Below are positions 26,952 to 35,689 of a stretch of 64,000 nt of DNA, one piece after another (position 1 is the first letter of the stretch; each line of letters starts with the position of its first letter). The position numbers were made by a program, and so were the translations under genes. The notes under the pieces are model-generated. The model saw only the letters and a list, made by a program, of their open reading frames with translations, was not told the origin of the DNA and ran no database searches. The stretch covers positions 124,001 through 188,000 of the forward strand of contig NZ_JACYFJ010000003.1 in NCBI RefSeq assembly GCF_014855495.1, read 5' to 3'. This stretch comes from Euzebyella saccharophila (GTDB lineage Bacteria; Bacteroidota; Bacteroidia; Flavobacteriales; Flavobacteriaceae).

Positions 26952-28754
26952 TCATTCTTCTTCAGAAGTCTCTAGTTCTTGATTGAAATTGAAAGGCTCG
27001 ATATCACTAGGCTTAGGGTGTAGATGATATATTGTACTAAGAAAATCCGTAATCGAACTTGGTAATTCATCTTTGGAACACATGGATATGAGCTGTGCGG
27101 CAAAACGTTCACCTTTATTGCCTTTTAAGAGATTATATACGATGTCTTGTATTTCCTTTTTGGTTTGCGGTCTGTTATCAGGCTCAACTCTAACATTATG
27201 GGGAAGGTCATTGGATGAATCAAGCTCTTGTAAAAATGCCCATTGAATTTCTTCAGGTATTTCACTAATTAATAACTTCTCTAAGCCTTTATAATCGATT
27301 TGCTTATAAAATATAAATGTTTCATTAAGCTCCTTTATTTTTTCAGGCGCTCTTTCCATAAAGTCGAAGAATGCATAGACTTTTAGGCCTATCGATTTAA
27401 AAAAATTACCAAACTTTATGATTTCTCCATCACCTCCGGCATCAAAAATTGTTACACCCGATAAATCCAAAGGATAACATTTATCGTCTTTCTCCATTAT
27501 TTGAGAAGCAATTGACAAAACCTCCAATTCACACAAACCCTCACCTATTATCACGGCATTACCTAAAATAGCCTCGGCAATTGAATGCCTAATTTTACTT
27601 CTATATGTTTTTGATTTAATACCATTGTTATCTAGTATTTTATTGCCAGAAAGCTCATTTCTTTCATTTTTACTTAGAATGTTAATGTTTTCGGGCTGGA
27701 ACCTTTCAATGACATATGGAGAATGCGATGTTATAAAGGACTGATTTGTTGAGTCCAACAAATAACTAACTATTCTTCTTTGTGTATGAGGTGGTATTGC
27801 AATCTCTGGTTCTTCCATTGCAAAAATTACATTTTCTTTTTTCATCTCTGCAATGGCCGATAGCATTGAGAATACTAAAGTACTTAGAGTTCCTGTTCCT
27901 AATTTTTGAAAAGGCACGGGAGTTTGAGTACTCGATGCTCTTACGAAAAAGGATAATGTTTGTCTCAGATGTTCCCGTGTCAATTGAGAAACATGAAGCG
28001 ATGTCGCTGAATCTTCTGGTAATGGTATATATAATCCTATTCGCGCCTCTATTCCATCTAGAACAGTTCTTAAAGACCCTATATCGTCCTCAAGAGGGGG
28101 ATTCAGATTTTTTAACTTATTTCTTGTGTCCTCCCAAAATTTAGGTCTTAACTTCCCAACCCTCATCAAAATATCAAGAAGGGTTCCTCGTTCTAAGCTC
28201 AGAGCTCGACGACCAGTACGCAAGGCTCTTAAATAAAGAAATCCGATGAGTCTTTTTTTGGATTTGTAAATTTCAATCAAGCCGTCTTCTTCAACATTGC
28301 CTATTGTAACTGCATAGTAGGTCTTAGCAATAAACTCATCTTCTTCTATATCATAGTTGCCAATAAACTTTAAATGAAGGCATTCTTCGACTTCTAAATC
28401 ATCCACCATATCTATTTCACCAACGGCTAACAATCGTTCTTCTTTTTTATGCCAGAAAGATAAATGCGGGCCAAAAGTGGATTTTAATTCTTCCGACATT
28501 TCAATTAAATAGGCATCAATCAAAATTTTCGGATTTTCACCAGATTCGGCAAGATATTCGCCATTATAAAAGTCATATTCGTCTATAGGATTCACTCGAC
28601 TCAATCTATCAGGACCCAAGACTAAGTCCAGGGCTTCGCAAATTGTTGACTTTCCGATGTTGTTTTTCCCAACCAAAAGGTTGTGACTATTGAAATATAA
28701 AACTCCTTTTTTTACACCTCTGAAATTATTTATTTCTAGCTTACAGATTTTCAT
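26952..28754 (-). CDS. gajA: OLD-family ATPase/TOPRIM nuclease, Gabija GajA candidate
   Basis: A 600-residue ABC-ATPase plus TOPRIM endonuclease. Walker A is GKNNIGKS (29-36), a signature-like LGTGTLSTLVFS lies near 285-296, Walker B is FAMEEPE (311-317) and the H-loop SHSPY is at 343-347. The TOPRIM core follows: GEGLCELE (E405), DAGGDGE and a later FFDF aspartate motif. Length and layout fit GajA (about 578), which nicks invading DNA when nucleotides fall. It is the first gene of the two-gene unit. Other OLD-UvrD pairs exist, so the Gabija name is likely rather than certain. Confidence 0.82.
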   Translation of the reverse strand: MKICKLEINNFRGVKKGVLYFNSHNLLVGKNNIGKSTICEALDLVLGPDRLSRVNPIDEYDFYNGEYLAESGENPKILIDAYLIEMSEELKSTFGPHLSFWHKKEERLLAVGEIDMVDDLEVEECLHLKFIGNYDIEEDEFIAKTYYAVTIGNVEEDGLIEIYKSKKRLIGFLYLRALRTGRRALSLERGTLLDILMRVGKLRPKFWEDTRNKLKNLNPPLEDDIGSLRTVLDGIEARIGLYIPLPEDSATSLHVSQLTREHLRQTLSFFVRASSTQTPVPFQKLGTGTLSTLVFSMLSAIAEMKKENVIFAMEEPEIAIPPHTQRRIVSYLLDSTNQSFITSHSPYVIERFQPENINILSKNERNELSGNKILDNNGIKSKTYRSKIRHSIAEAILGNAVIIGEGLCELEVLSIASQIMEKDDKCYPLDLSGVTIFDAGGDGEIIKFGNFFKSIGLKVYAFFDFMERAPEKIKELNETFIFYKQIDYKGLEKLLISEIPEEIQWAFLQELDSSNDLPHNVRVEPDNRPQTKKEIQDIVYNLLKGNKGERFAAQLISMCSKDELPSSITDFLSTIYHLHPKPSDIEPFNFNQELETSEEE

Positions 28755-29071
28755 ATATTACACTAAATGGTTAGTTTTTGGAATATGCAATTTATAGGAT
28801 TTTTCTGTAATCTATTTAAAGTGATTTTTAATTAATTGATATGTCCTATTTATCTAAAGACAGCGCAAATATCAAAATGCCGTTCGATATGCTCTATTCA
28901 GTGTCCTCGTTTAAGTAAAAATTATCCTATAGGATATTACAGATGAAGTTCTTACTTTATGATAATTAATGGCACTAATCTTATCGTAGTAATTCAAATA
29001 GGCACTTTTTACAAATCGAACCGTTTGCAAAGAGTTTATGAACGATAAACACAATATCATATTAATGAATC
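28755..29071. other. Intergenic region upstream of the Gabija-like pair
   Basis: This 317-base AT-rich stretch should contain the leftward promoter for the OLD-type gene and a rightward promoter for the small ORF at 29072. I see no gene and no clear consensus promoter. Confidence 0.45.
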
Positions 29072-29308
29072 ATGGGTATTTACGAATTCAACATATTATC
29101 AGCTCACGATAAATTTGATAAAGTATTTACGCAGGGTCAATTTGTCGATACAGTGACTAAAGGAAACACTAAATTCGCACTCTATTCTTTATCGTACTTT
29201 TGGGTCGAAGTCAAATACCATGCCCCCAGTAATAAGATAACTGGAATTTGCAGCTTTGTTGAGGGAGAAACATTGAATCGATATAGCAACATACCTGATA
29301 AAATATAG
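29072..29308 (+). CDS. Hypothetical small ICE protein
   Basis: A 78-residue protein (MGIYEFNILSAHDKFD...) with a hydrophobic-aromatic centre (YSLSYFWVEVKYH) that looks like one small alpha/beta unit. There is no signal peptide or membrane helix. I do not recognise it. A second short frame follows seven bases later. Its compact coding look and position among ICE genes support a real gene. Confidence 0.6.
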   Translation: MGIYEFNILSAHDKFDKVFTQGQFVDTVTKGNTKFALYSLSYFWVEVKYHAPSNKITGICSFVEGETLNRYSNIPDKI

Positions 29309-29315
29309 CTAGATT

Positions 29316-29447
29316 ATGGCCCAAAAGAAACTTCCAAGATGGTTCAGAATTATTAGGTATAATTTTAATTGTATTTGGTATCATGTTCTATTCCCGGTTG
29401 GAATGCCAGAAGATGAATTCTCAAAACAAATAAAATCCAAAAAATAA
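29316..29447 (+). CDS. Hypothetical 43-residue basic protein
   Basis: A short frame beginning ATG seven bases after the preceding small gene: MAQKKLPRWFRIIRYNFNCI, then a WYHVLFPVGMPEDEF segment. It is basic with an aromatic, possibly membrane-surface stretch. The spacing suggests cotranscription. Confidence 0.4.
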   Translation: MAQKKLPRWFRIIRYNFNCIWYHVLFPVGMPEDEFSKQIKSKK

Positions 29448-29525
29448 GCGACCCAAATTTTAAAGGGCCCTGTTTGGAATTGTTTTGATTTTCTTATCAG
29501 ATTAGGCATTAGCAAGAGCCCTTCG

Positions 29526-29861
29526 TTACTTCAACCGGGTATAATACTCAATATGCTTCCACTTTTTTGGAAAGCCAAAGCAATGCCCTTTTTTTGCATC
29601 TTGGCAAAATGTAAAAAGAAGTAGCCCATTAGATCGAATGGGTTGATGCTCGTACATTACTGAAACATACTTACCATGGGTTATGACCATGGTGCATTTG
29701 GCAATTACATCATCTTCCCATTTCATATTTTGATCTGCCAAGGCCATGTGAACATTGCTCATTATATCCTCCGGTATGTATTTTTTAATCGTTAGTCCTT
29801 CAATGAGATGTAAGGTACGCATGCCTATATGGATTGTGCGTATGTCTTGATTCTGTTTCAT
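29526..29861 (-). CDS. Hypothetical ICE protein
   Basis: A 111-residue soluble protein starting at ATG 29861, which overlaps the TGA of the upstream broken frame as ATGA. An in-frame TTG at 29882 is less likely. The C-terminus has CFGFPKKWKHIEYY, which resembles HLGFPKRLALFYIEA in the neighbouring gene, so the two may be distant paralogues or share a small motif. I do not recognise the family. Confidence 0.6.
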   Translation of the reverse strand: MKQNQDIRTIHIGMRTLHLIEGLTIKKYIPEDIMSNVHMALADQNMKWEDDVIAKCTMVITHGKYVSVMYEHQPIRSNGLLLFTFCQDAKKGHCFGFPKKWKHIEYYTRLK

Positions 29862-30118
29862 TGTAAATGAACTCTTACCCAAACAGTATCCGGCAAATCA
29901 TATCGGTCAATCACCATTAGCCACCAAACGCCTTTTTAAGGGTATTTATACTTCAACATCGTATTGCTGTCCACTGCCTCTATGTAAAACAAAGCCAATC
30001 TTTTTGGAAAGCCTAAGTGTTTATTTTCACATTCTGTGCGCAGTCGGTGCTCTCCCATTTCCTTCAACAAATGCTTAATTGCGTACCTGTCATAATTTCT
30101 AAAAACGACATCCCTCAT
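29858..30118 (-). pseudogene. Small ICE gene with in-frame TAA
   Basis: The ATG at 30118 opens a frame of 60 residues to a TAA at 29936-29938. Translation in the same frame then continues for 25 codons (KGVWWLMVIDRYDLPDTVWVRV...) to a TGA that overlaps the next gene's ATG. The continuation reads like protein and the end is perfectly coupled to the downstream gene, so the original gene was probably about 86 residues. Alternatively, the ATG at 29917 starts a 19-residue peptide. The function is unknown. Confidence 0.5.
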
Positions 30119-30239
30119 TAAATTTAAATTATTGGTCTATTTCCTTATTTACGGAATATTTCCAAATATTGAAAATGATTTTTTGTATATTTCAACTTTA
30201 ACAAACTTCCGTTAATTTAGGCTTAGTAAAGTATCTATT

Positions 30240-31017
30240 ATGTGTTACGACCTCAAAACACAACTGGAAACACAACTTAGAAGGGCGAAGCGTGACGGGA
30301 ACCTTCATACCATCGAAGAAATAATGGAAAAACTTGTGCCATTGACGGATTTACTCATTCATCATACCTATGGTTTTAAACATCCCGCGGTCGTTATCTA
30401 TACCAATGAAGATCTTCATTATCCGGTGGTATCAACTTGGGGACTTATCCCTTTTTGGGTAAAGGATGAGAAGTAAAAAAAATGGAATCTGGAACAAAAC
30501 CTTAAACGCTAGAGGAGAAACTATTTTTGAACTTCCTTCATTTAGGGATTCCGCTAAGAAAAGAAGATGCTTGATTCATATCGACGGTTTTTACGAGCAC
30601 CATCATTTTGATGATAATACCTATCCATTTTTTATTTCAAGAAAAGATGAGAAGCCCCTGACCTTAGCAAGTCTCTGGAGCGAATGGACGAATAAGGAAG
30701 ATGGTTCACATTGGAATACCTTTTCCGTAGTAACCACTGAAGGGAACCCCTTGATGTCCAACATCCATAACAATCCCAAACTGAAAGGTCCTAGAATGCC
30801 CTTAATCCTGCCAGAGGAATTAGAGAATGATTGGATTGAACCTTATGACGAAAATCTTTGGGATAAGGGTCAAAAGAAAGCCCTTGAAGAATTGATTCAG
30901 TCCTATCCCGAGGAAGAACTTAAGGCGCATACCGTGGCTCGCTTACGAGGAAAGGAATATGCCCCAAATATCTCAGATATATCGGAACATATTATATACA
31001 AGGAGCTAATATTTTAA
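30240..31017 (+). pseudogene. SRAP-domain (YedK/HMCES-like) protein with frameshift
   Basis: The two frames, 30240-30476 and 30466-31017, together form a complete SRAP protein of about 258 residues. The active-site Cys2 (MCYDL), the WGLIPFW motif, LNARGET, GFYEHHH and the IHN...RMP motif are all present. SRAP proteins form a covalent crosslink with abasic sites in single-stranded DNA. The break lies at GAGAAGTAAAAAAAATGG (around 30469-30482); deleting one base (for example the T of TAA) restores one frame. Replication slippage, a programmed shift or a sequencing error could explain it. With SSB and RadC it fits an ICE set for handling single-stranded DNA. Confidence 0.8.
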
Positions 31018-31475
31018 TGTCCTATTTTATCACTATTACCATTTTTCAGAGCATTCATAATTCCTCTTTCATTATCCCAATATTTCCCATTCCGACTTTT
31101 CATATCTTGGTTTACGGCTTCAATATCCAACTCATTTGAATCAACTAATATATAATCATCTCCTACTATGGATAACCCCATCTCAATTAAGTCTTCAAAA
31201 TAAGCACAATATTCCATAGCTTTCTCGTCACCTGTTATAAGCTTATTTAAATTATCATCCCAATATCCAATAACTTTCTGATTTTCAACATCCCACTCTT
31301 CTTTTTTTATAACTGTCTCATAATAAGGACCAATTTCGTTGGGTGTATTAAATATGGATAGTGGGATACTTCTAATTTCATTTGCTAATTCACACTGTAT
31401 AATAAGTTCGCCATTAGTATTTGAGTCACGACGCATATTTAAGACCATCTTTATAATTGCCTTTTCTTTTCTCAT
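31014..31475 (-). CDS. Hypothetical protein
   Basis: A 153-residue acidic soluble protein with no recognised domain, converging on the SRAP gene with a four-base overlap. No signal peptide or membrane helix is visible. The first segment (AIIKMVLNMRRDSNTNGELIIQC) is beta-like and the C-terminus is polar. It could be ICE cargo. I cannot suggest a role. Confidence 0.55.
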   Translation of the reverse strand: MRKEKAIIKMVLNMRRDSNTNGELIIQCELANEIRSIPLSIFNTPNEIGPYYETVIKKEEWDVENQKVIGYWDDNLNKLITGDEKAMEYCAYFEDLIEMGLSIVGDDYILVDSNELDIEAVNQDMKSRNGKYWDNERGIMNALKNGNSDKIGH

Positions 31476-31629
31476 TGGTGTATAGTTTGTCCTAATTTAA
31501 ATTTCATTTGTAATTTACAACATAATTTACATGCAAATGAATTATATCAACAATAGACCCAATAAACAAATTTCTAAGGGCACGCCTTCCATTTGTATCA
31601 AACGGTCAATTCAATATTAGTTGATTATC

Positions 31630-32736
31630 TTAAAAATTTATTGATGACCAGAGTAACGGATGTTCACTTGCTGCATGTTCCTTGCTGGTAATTGATGAGT
31701 ACAACCTCCATTTCGGTTTGCTTTCGGGCCAGGTTCCCATTCTATTCATCCCCGAATTTGCAACCATCTCAAACAACTTGGGAGATAACATGAGGTAATC
31801 TTTTTGTTTGATATTGACCCCCGTTCGATAGGCGCCCAAACTGAAATAATTACCACTACTCCCATTATCCCTGTCAGTTGCAAATCGTTTGTGTTTCGAG
31901 ACATCAATTAAATCCGTTTCCCGAAGCAATGGGGCTAAACAATGGCTGTAAGATACGTCATTCAATGTACCGCTGACTATAACCAAATCCTTTCCATTCC
32001 TTAGTTTTTGTTTATAGATTTCAGAAACTTTTTGAGCTTGCTTTTGGCGTTGGCCCTCGTCTGCCGAAAAGTAGTTGTTCAAAACCCAAATAGAATCTCC
32101 GTTAGGCGTACTAATCTCGTATTCTTGACAATCGATATCGAATAACGAATACCCTTCTTCATCCAAATCATGTAGATGATTTTTAAATCCGTTCAAGTGA
32201 TAGCCGTTTTTGAGGAGTATGCCCATACCCAAATCCCTATTATCATTGGTTTCAAAGACCATAACCTCCTGGTATGGCGTAATTTTTAGCAATGGCAGGA
32301 ATTCGGAATTGAACTCTATCAAAGAAGCACGATCTTCCACTTCCTGTAAAACAAGAATATCCGGATTGGTTTCCGCGATCATGTACGCCTTACTGAATAT
32401 AGCCTTTTCGTGGATGGGTCGGTTCCCTAATTTTGTCCAACCCTGCCAGTCCGTAAGAAAGGAAGCTTTGGTTGTATTTTCCAATATCCTACCTTTAAAA
32501 CACAATTCCCCAGCGCGTCTTTTCAGTATGGCATAGGAATTATCCCCGGTCTTTTCAAAACCAAGAAGAAATGACAGATTATTGATTCTCTCACTATCAT
32601 TAGCGCTTTTGTTTGGTTTGCGCAAAAGACAATCTAACTCCGATATCCAATCGGTGGCATTTTTGGTTCTACTCTTTGAAACCAAATCCCGATGCCTATG
32701 GAACAGATTCTGAATGTTGAAGGTGGCTATTTTCAT
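31630..32736 (-). CDS. Endonuclease/exonuclease/phosphatase family protein
   Basis: A 368-residue member of the EEP superfamily. The N-terminal MKIATFNIQNLF provides the metal-binding Asn and ILVLQEVEDR the catalytic Glu. GTLNDVSYS appears where the GDFND motif is expected, and SEHPLLW is the usual C-terminal S(D/E)HxP motif. The D to T change at GTLND removes one usual metal-binding acid, so activity is uncertain. Substrate is not predictable. It lies ten bases after the DnaC-like gene and is probably the last gene of the ICE replication/excision operon. Confidence 0.8.
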   Translation of the reverse strand: MKIATFNIQNLFHRHRDLVSKSRTKNATDWISELDCLLRKPNKSANDSERINNLSFLLGFEKTGDNSYAILKRRAGELCFKGRILENTTKASFLTDWQGWTKLGNRPIHEKAIFSKAYMIAETNPDILVLQEVEDRASLIEFNSEFLPLLKITPYQEVMVFETNDNRDLGMGILLKNGYHLNGFKNHLHDLDEEGYSLFDIDCQEYEISTPNGDSIWVLNNYFSADEGQRQKQAQKVSEIYKQKLRNGKDLVIVSGTLNDVSYSHCLAPLLRETDLIDVSKHKRFATDRDNGSSGNYFSLGAYRTGVNIKQKDYLMLSPKLFEMVANSGMNRMGTWPESKPKWRLYSSITSKEHAASEHPLLWSSINF

Positions 32737-32746
32737 ATTTTAATTC

Positions 32747-33418
32747 TTAAGTTCTTTTGTCCTTGGTATTCTTATCAAAAGCTATCAGGTTGAACATTTG
32801 GCGCATCCGGCTTCGTACCCTTTTTCCATACCGTTTTTCCAGTTCTTCCGCATTTAAATTGGTGGTAGCATGGGTGGGTATTTTAGATGATAAAAACAGT
32901 TCATATCGAGAAAGGATAATTTCACCCATCACATTGCAATCCTTTCCAAAATGACGACCCATAGGCTCCACCCCTAAGTCATCAAAACAGTAAAATCTTC
33001 CATTGCCGTAGTCTTCGATAATCTTAAAACCGATGTGATTAAATCCGAAAGCAACATTTCGAGCCGGAATTAGCTCATAAGGCCTTCTGTGAGGTACGAT
33101 ATGCCGTATCAGACGCATTAGACTGGTTTTACCGCAGCCGACCGGTCCCGTCAACAGAATACCCTTGTCAGGATCGATTCCATACTTCGAACAGTTGTCA
33201 TAATCTTTGACCATATAATTGCAAAGTCTCAAGAGAACACTCTTGTCTTCTTCATAGATTTTGAAATGTTTTCCAAAAAGCATTCTGCCTTTTGCCTCCA
33301 AGTAAATAAGCACTTTGGCAAAATCGTATTCTACTTTTTTACCGTCCAACTCACCCAAGGAGTAGACCACACTGCCTTCCTTTATCTTAGAGGGGTTCGC
33401 CATAGTTCTTTTGTTCAT
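32747..33418 (-). CDS. DnaC-like AAA ATPase
   Basis: A 223-residue AAA+ protein resembling DnaC/IstB helicase loaders. Walker A is GPVGCGKTS near residues 90-98 and the Walker B-like YCFDDLGVE is near 143-151; sensor and arginine-finger regions follow (HATTNL, RVRSRMRQMF). It probably loads a replicative helicase during ICE replication. Its start overlaps the upstream HTH gene by 32 bases; ATG 33403 would shorten the protein by five residues and the overlap to 17 bases. Confidence 0.85.
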   Translation of the reverse strand: MNKRTMANPSKIKEGSVVYSLGELDGKKVEYDFAKVLIYLEAKGRMLFGKHFKIYEEDKSVLLRLCNYMVKDYDNCSKYGIDPDKGILLTGPVGCGKTSLMRLIRHIVPHRRPYELIPARNVAFGFNHIGFKIIEDYGNGRFYCFDDLGVEPMGRHFGKDCNVMGEIILSRYELFLSSKIPTHATTNLNAEELEKRYGKRVRSRMRQMFNLIAFDKNTKDKRT

Positions 33419-34058
33419 TGGTAATTAAGTAATCCTTGTTTTTCGCTACGATTTGAAGTGTGGGTTTTTCTTTTATTTCCTCTGCCCTTAGCATCCAATT
33501 GGCTGCAATGGCCTTCCAGTCCTCAATTTTTGTCTTACCTCCAATTTTCCAGCCCACTCCCTGGTAATGGTTAAAGAACTTAACAGCATTCAGGGAAGAC
33601 CATTTTTTCGATTTAAAATATTCAATAACCTCCAATTCATTTTTTGGCTTTCTCTCTTCAGATAGTTTATATTGTTTTGAATGTTTTATATATAAGGTAA
33701 GTGGTACATTTTTGGGACAGTAGCGTTCCATTAGTGTACCAGCTTGTCCCGTTTCTGTAACAGTACTGGTACAGATTTGACACATGACCACCATTGTATT
33801 TTTACTTGGATTTTGGCTAGGTAGGTATTGGATATATTCCCATTCGGAAAGGTCCTTTATCAATCTATGATATGTAGACCGTGAACCGATTTTTGCCAAT
33901 TTCATGAGTTCGGTACGATTAGCATAAAATTCTATGGGGAAGCGATGCAAATTCCAATAGTAAAAGAGCGCGAAGTATAAACTAAGGTGGGCGTAATTGA
34001 GGCGGTCATCCCCATAGAACTTATGAAATGCAGCGTTCAAATGTTTGATATAGTTCAT
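33387..34058 (-). CDS. Replication-associated HTH protein (DnaD/initiator-like)
   Basis: A 223-residue soluble protein with a predicted N-terminal winged-helix region (MKLAKIGSRSTYHRLIKDLSEWEYIQYL, residues ~50-77) and a basic C-terminal helical part. Position immediately upstream of a DnaC-like ATPase suggests an initiator or helicase-loader partner, as DnaD-like proteins are in other elements. The family assignment is by layout and context only. Confidence 0.65.
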   Translation of the reverse strand: MNYIKHLNAAFHKFYGDDRLNYAHLSLYFALFYYWNLHRFPIEFYANRTELMKLAKIGSRSTYHRLIKDLSEWEYIQYLPSQNPSKNTMVVMCQICTSTVTETGQAGTLMERYCPKNVPLTLYIKHSKQYKLSEERKPKNELEVIEYFKSKKWSSLNAVKFFNHYQGVGWKIGGKTKIEDWKAIAANWMLRAEEIKEKPTLQIVAKNKDYLITNEQKNYGEPL

Positions 34059-34066
34059 TATGCTCC

Positions 34067-34345
34067 TTATTGAGAGGTGGACTGACCTTCGGTTAGCACT
34101 CTGTCAATTTCCGCTGCGTCATAAAAATAGAGGCCCTCAATTTTATGTGTAGTCAGTATGTTCTTGTTACGTAAGTTTTGTAAGGTACTATGGCTGATTT
34201 TGAGCATTTTCTTGACATCGGAAGACCTTAACCATTTTTTGGGGGTGTCTTTCCTCAAATAGCTCGATAATAATTCCTCAAACTCTTCTAAAAGTTCCAA
34301 TTTAAATTCCCGTAAATCGTCGGTAGTGATAATACTTGTTGGCAT
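34067..34345 (-). CDS. Helix-turn-helix excisionase-like protein
   Basis: A 92-residue DNA-binding protein. WLRSSDVKKMLKISHSTLQNLRNKNILTTHKIEG (residues ~39-72) is a MerR/HTH_17-type helix-turn-helix, the kind found in Bacteroidetes excisionases such as Xis2c. It heads the operon of four downstream genes, and its upstream region holds repeats and a strong hairpin. Control of ICE excision is inferred from family and context. Confidence 0.82.
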   Translation of the reverse strand: MPTSIITTDDLREFKLELLEEFEELLSSYLRKDTPKKWLRSSDVKKMLKISHSTLQNLRNKNILTTHKIEGLYFYDAAEIDRVLTEGQSTSQ

Positions 34346-34362
34346 CTGATACAGTTTTTAAA

Positions 34363-34400
34363 ATCCCACCGCTGGTTAAACTTTTTTAGTGCGGTGGGAT
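34363..34400 (-). promoter_or_regulatory. Leader hairpin before the excisionase-like gene
   Basis: ATCCCACCGC (34363-34372) and GCGGTGGGAT (34391-34400) are perfect complements with an 18-base loop. Read on the minus strand, the hairpin is followed by TTTTAAAAA and then the start codon at 34345, 17 bases further on, so it could act as an attenuator or terminator. It could equally be a protein-binding palindrome. Confidence 0.55.
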
Positions 34401-34590
34401 TGTAGCAATTTGACTTTTCGAGAACAAATTTGAACAGGTTTGCCCGGTTTTGTTCACCAGTTCAACCAGAGTAGGGTGAAAATTTAACATTTGGGTTTAT
34501 TGAGGTAATAAAGGCTCTATTCTAGCTTTTCCTGCCAACTTTTACGTTCAAAAAAGACCACTTAGCACCCTAACGGCCATTCATAGGCAC

Positions 34591-34618
34591 TTACCGGAGG
34601 TTGACCGGAGTACGGTAA
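34591..34618 (-). promoter_or_regulatory. Repeats in the rteC-xis intergenic region, candidate RteC site
   Basis: Direct repeats ACCGGAG (34593-34599 and 34604-34610) are 11 bases apart, about one helical turn, and are flanked by TTACCG/CGGTAA (34591-34596 and 34613-34618). The position upstream of the excisionase-like operon fits RteC, which in CTnDOT activates the excision operon. No experimental support here. Confidence 0.4.
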
Positions 34619-34651
34619 TTAAAATCAAGGTTTACGGGGCTTTAATGACCG

Positions 34652-35488
34652 TTATAAGTCAGTGCTATCCATGTGGGATTGCAATCCGGAAGCTAAATCT
34701 TCAAGAAATTTGGTGCGGCTTATTTTTCTAGATTTGATTTCTGAAAATGTTTTGTAGAAATCCCCCAAATCAAAATGTAGTACTTGCTGAAACGCGGACG
34801 CAATTTCCTTTATGTCCGCATTACCATTATTGATGACCCGATTATAATGTAGGGCGTATATCAATTCGGTCATTGCGGATTTATTTGCCGTCCACTGGAG
34901 GTTTAATTGATTGTTCAGCTCTTTAGCCTTTACCCTGCGTAATTTTGATTTATCTATCATACGATTTTGGAGATAAACCAACATGGAATCATACGCCTTG
35001 AATTCCGACAATAGCATATCCTTTGGGGTGCTGAAATCCAAATCATGAAAATAAATATGTGATAAACTAAGTGGAAATGAACTAAGGTATTTCCTAGTAA
35101 AATACTGTTCATCAAAATGGGTTCGCCCTGAAGTGATATATTCACTGAAACCTGTGTGGTTGCGATAAAAACGATTGATTCGGTTCAATCGTTTTTTAAT
35201 GAATTTACGTTGTGCATTTTCGTCTCCCTTGGGGAATTCTAGTTCAAATGAACCTATCTGAGAATGATAAATTAATTGTGAAGCAGGGATAGTTTTGTAG
35301 CTCTTAAAGAATTCTATTTCCTTCTCAATCGATTCAAAACCATCGTTAATAACCCCTTGTTTAAATATAGATAGTAAGGAATGACACAGGCGAATTGAAT
35401 GATTGGCCCTTTTAATAACATTGGGAATATTTACCTGGGCCTCTTTCAAATCTTTTTGAAGGCCATCTATTAAGGGCTTAAAATCCAT
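34652..35488 (-). CDS. rteC: RteC-domain excision regulator
   Basis: A 278-residue RteC-family protein. In CTnDOT, RteC is a DNA-binding activator of the excision (xis) operon. Helical composition and the segment IKKRLNRINRFYRNHTGFSEYITSG match RteC-type proteins. I start at ATG 35488 rather than the upstream TTG 35527. A short palindrome lies just upstream. The partner two-component genes rteA/rteB of CTnDOT are absent; the adjacent LuxR-type membrane protein may take their sensing place. Confidence 0.85.
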   Translation of the reverse strand: MDFKPLIDGLQKDLKEAQVNIPNVIKRANHSIRLCHSLLSIFKQGVINDGFESIEKEIEFFKSYKTIPASQLIYHSQIGSFELEFPKGDENAQRKFIKKRLNRINRFYRNHTGFSEYITSGRTHFDEQYFTRKYLSSFPLSLSHIYFHDLDFSTPKDMLLSEFKAYDSMLVYLQNRMIDKSKLRRVKAKELNNQLNLQWTANKSAMTELIYALHYNRVINNGNADIKEIASAFQQVLHFDLGDFYKTFSEIKSRKISRTKFLEDLASGLQSHMDSTDL

Positions 35489-35499
35489 AGCACCTCTTT

Positions 35500-35517
35500 T
35501 ACAATTATAAAATTGTA
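35500..35517 (-). promoter_or_regulatory. Palindrome upstream of rteC
   Basis: TACAATT (35500-35506)-ATAA-AATTGTA (35511-35517) is a perfect inverted repeat 12 bases before the rteC start. TTGTATAG also recurs at 35513 and 35540. It looks like an operator or a promoter-proximal hairpin. Confidence 0.4.
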
Positions 35518-35689
35518 TAGAGGTCAATTTTTGGTAAGGTTGTATAGTGGTTTGGGGGTTGACCCTCTATACCCAGACAGTTGCTATCTAATATATCAAC
35601 TTAGTAATCAAGACCCAATGAAATTTAGCGTATTTATCTACGTTTCAGTCCGTATTTTAGTACGGTATGAGTTAAAAATTTCTATTTGT

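Noticed and set aside
30460-30485. Programmed +1 frameshift in SRAP
   Set aside because: No known shift signal or stimulator is visible, so slippage or error is simpler.
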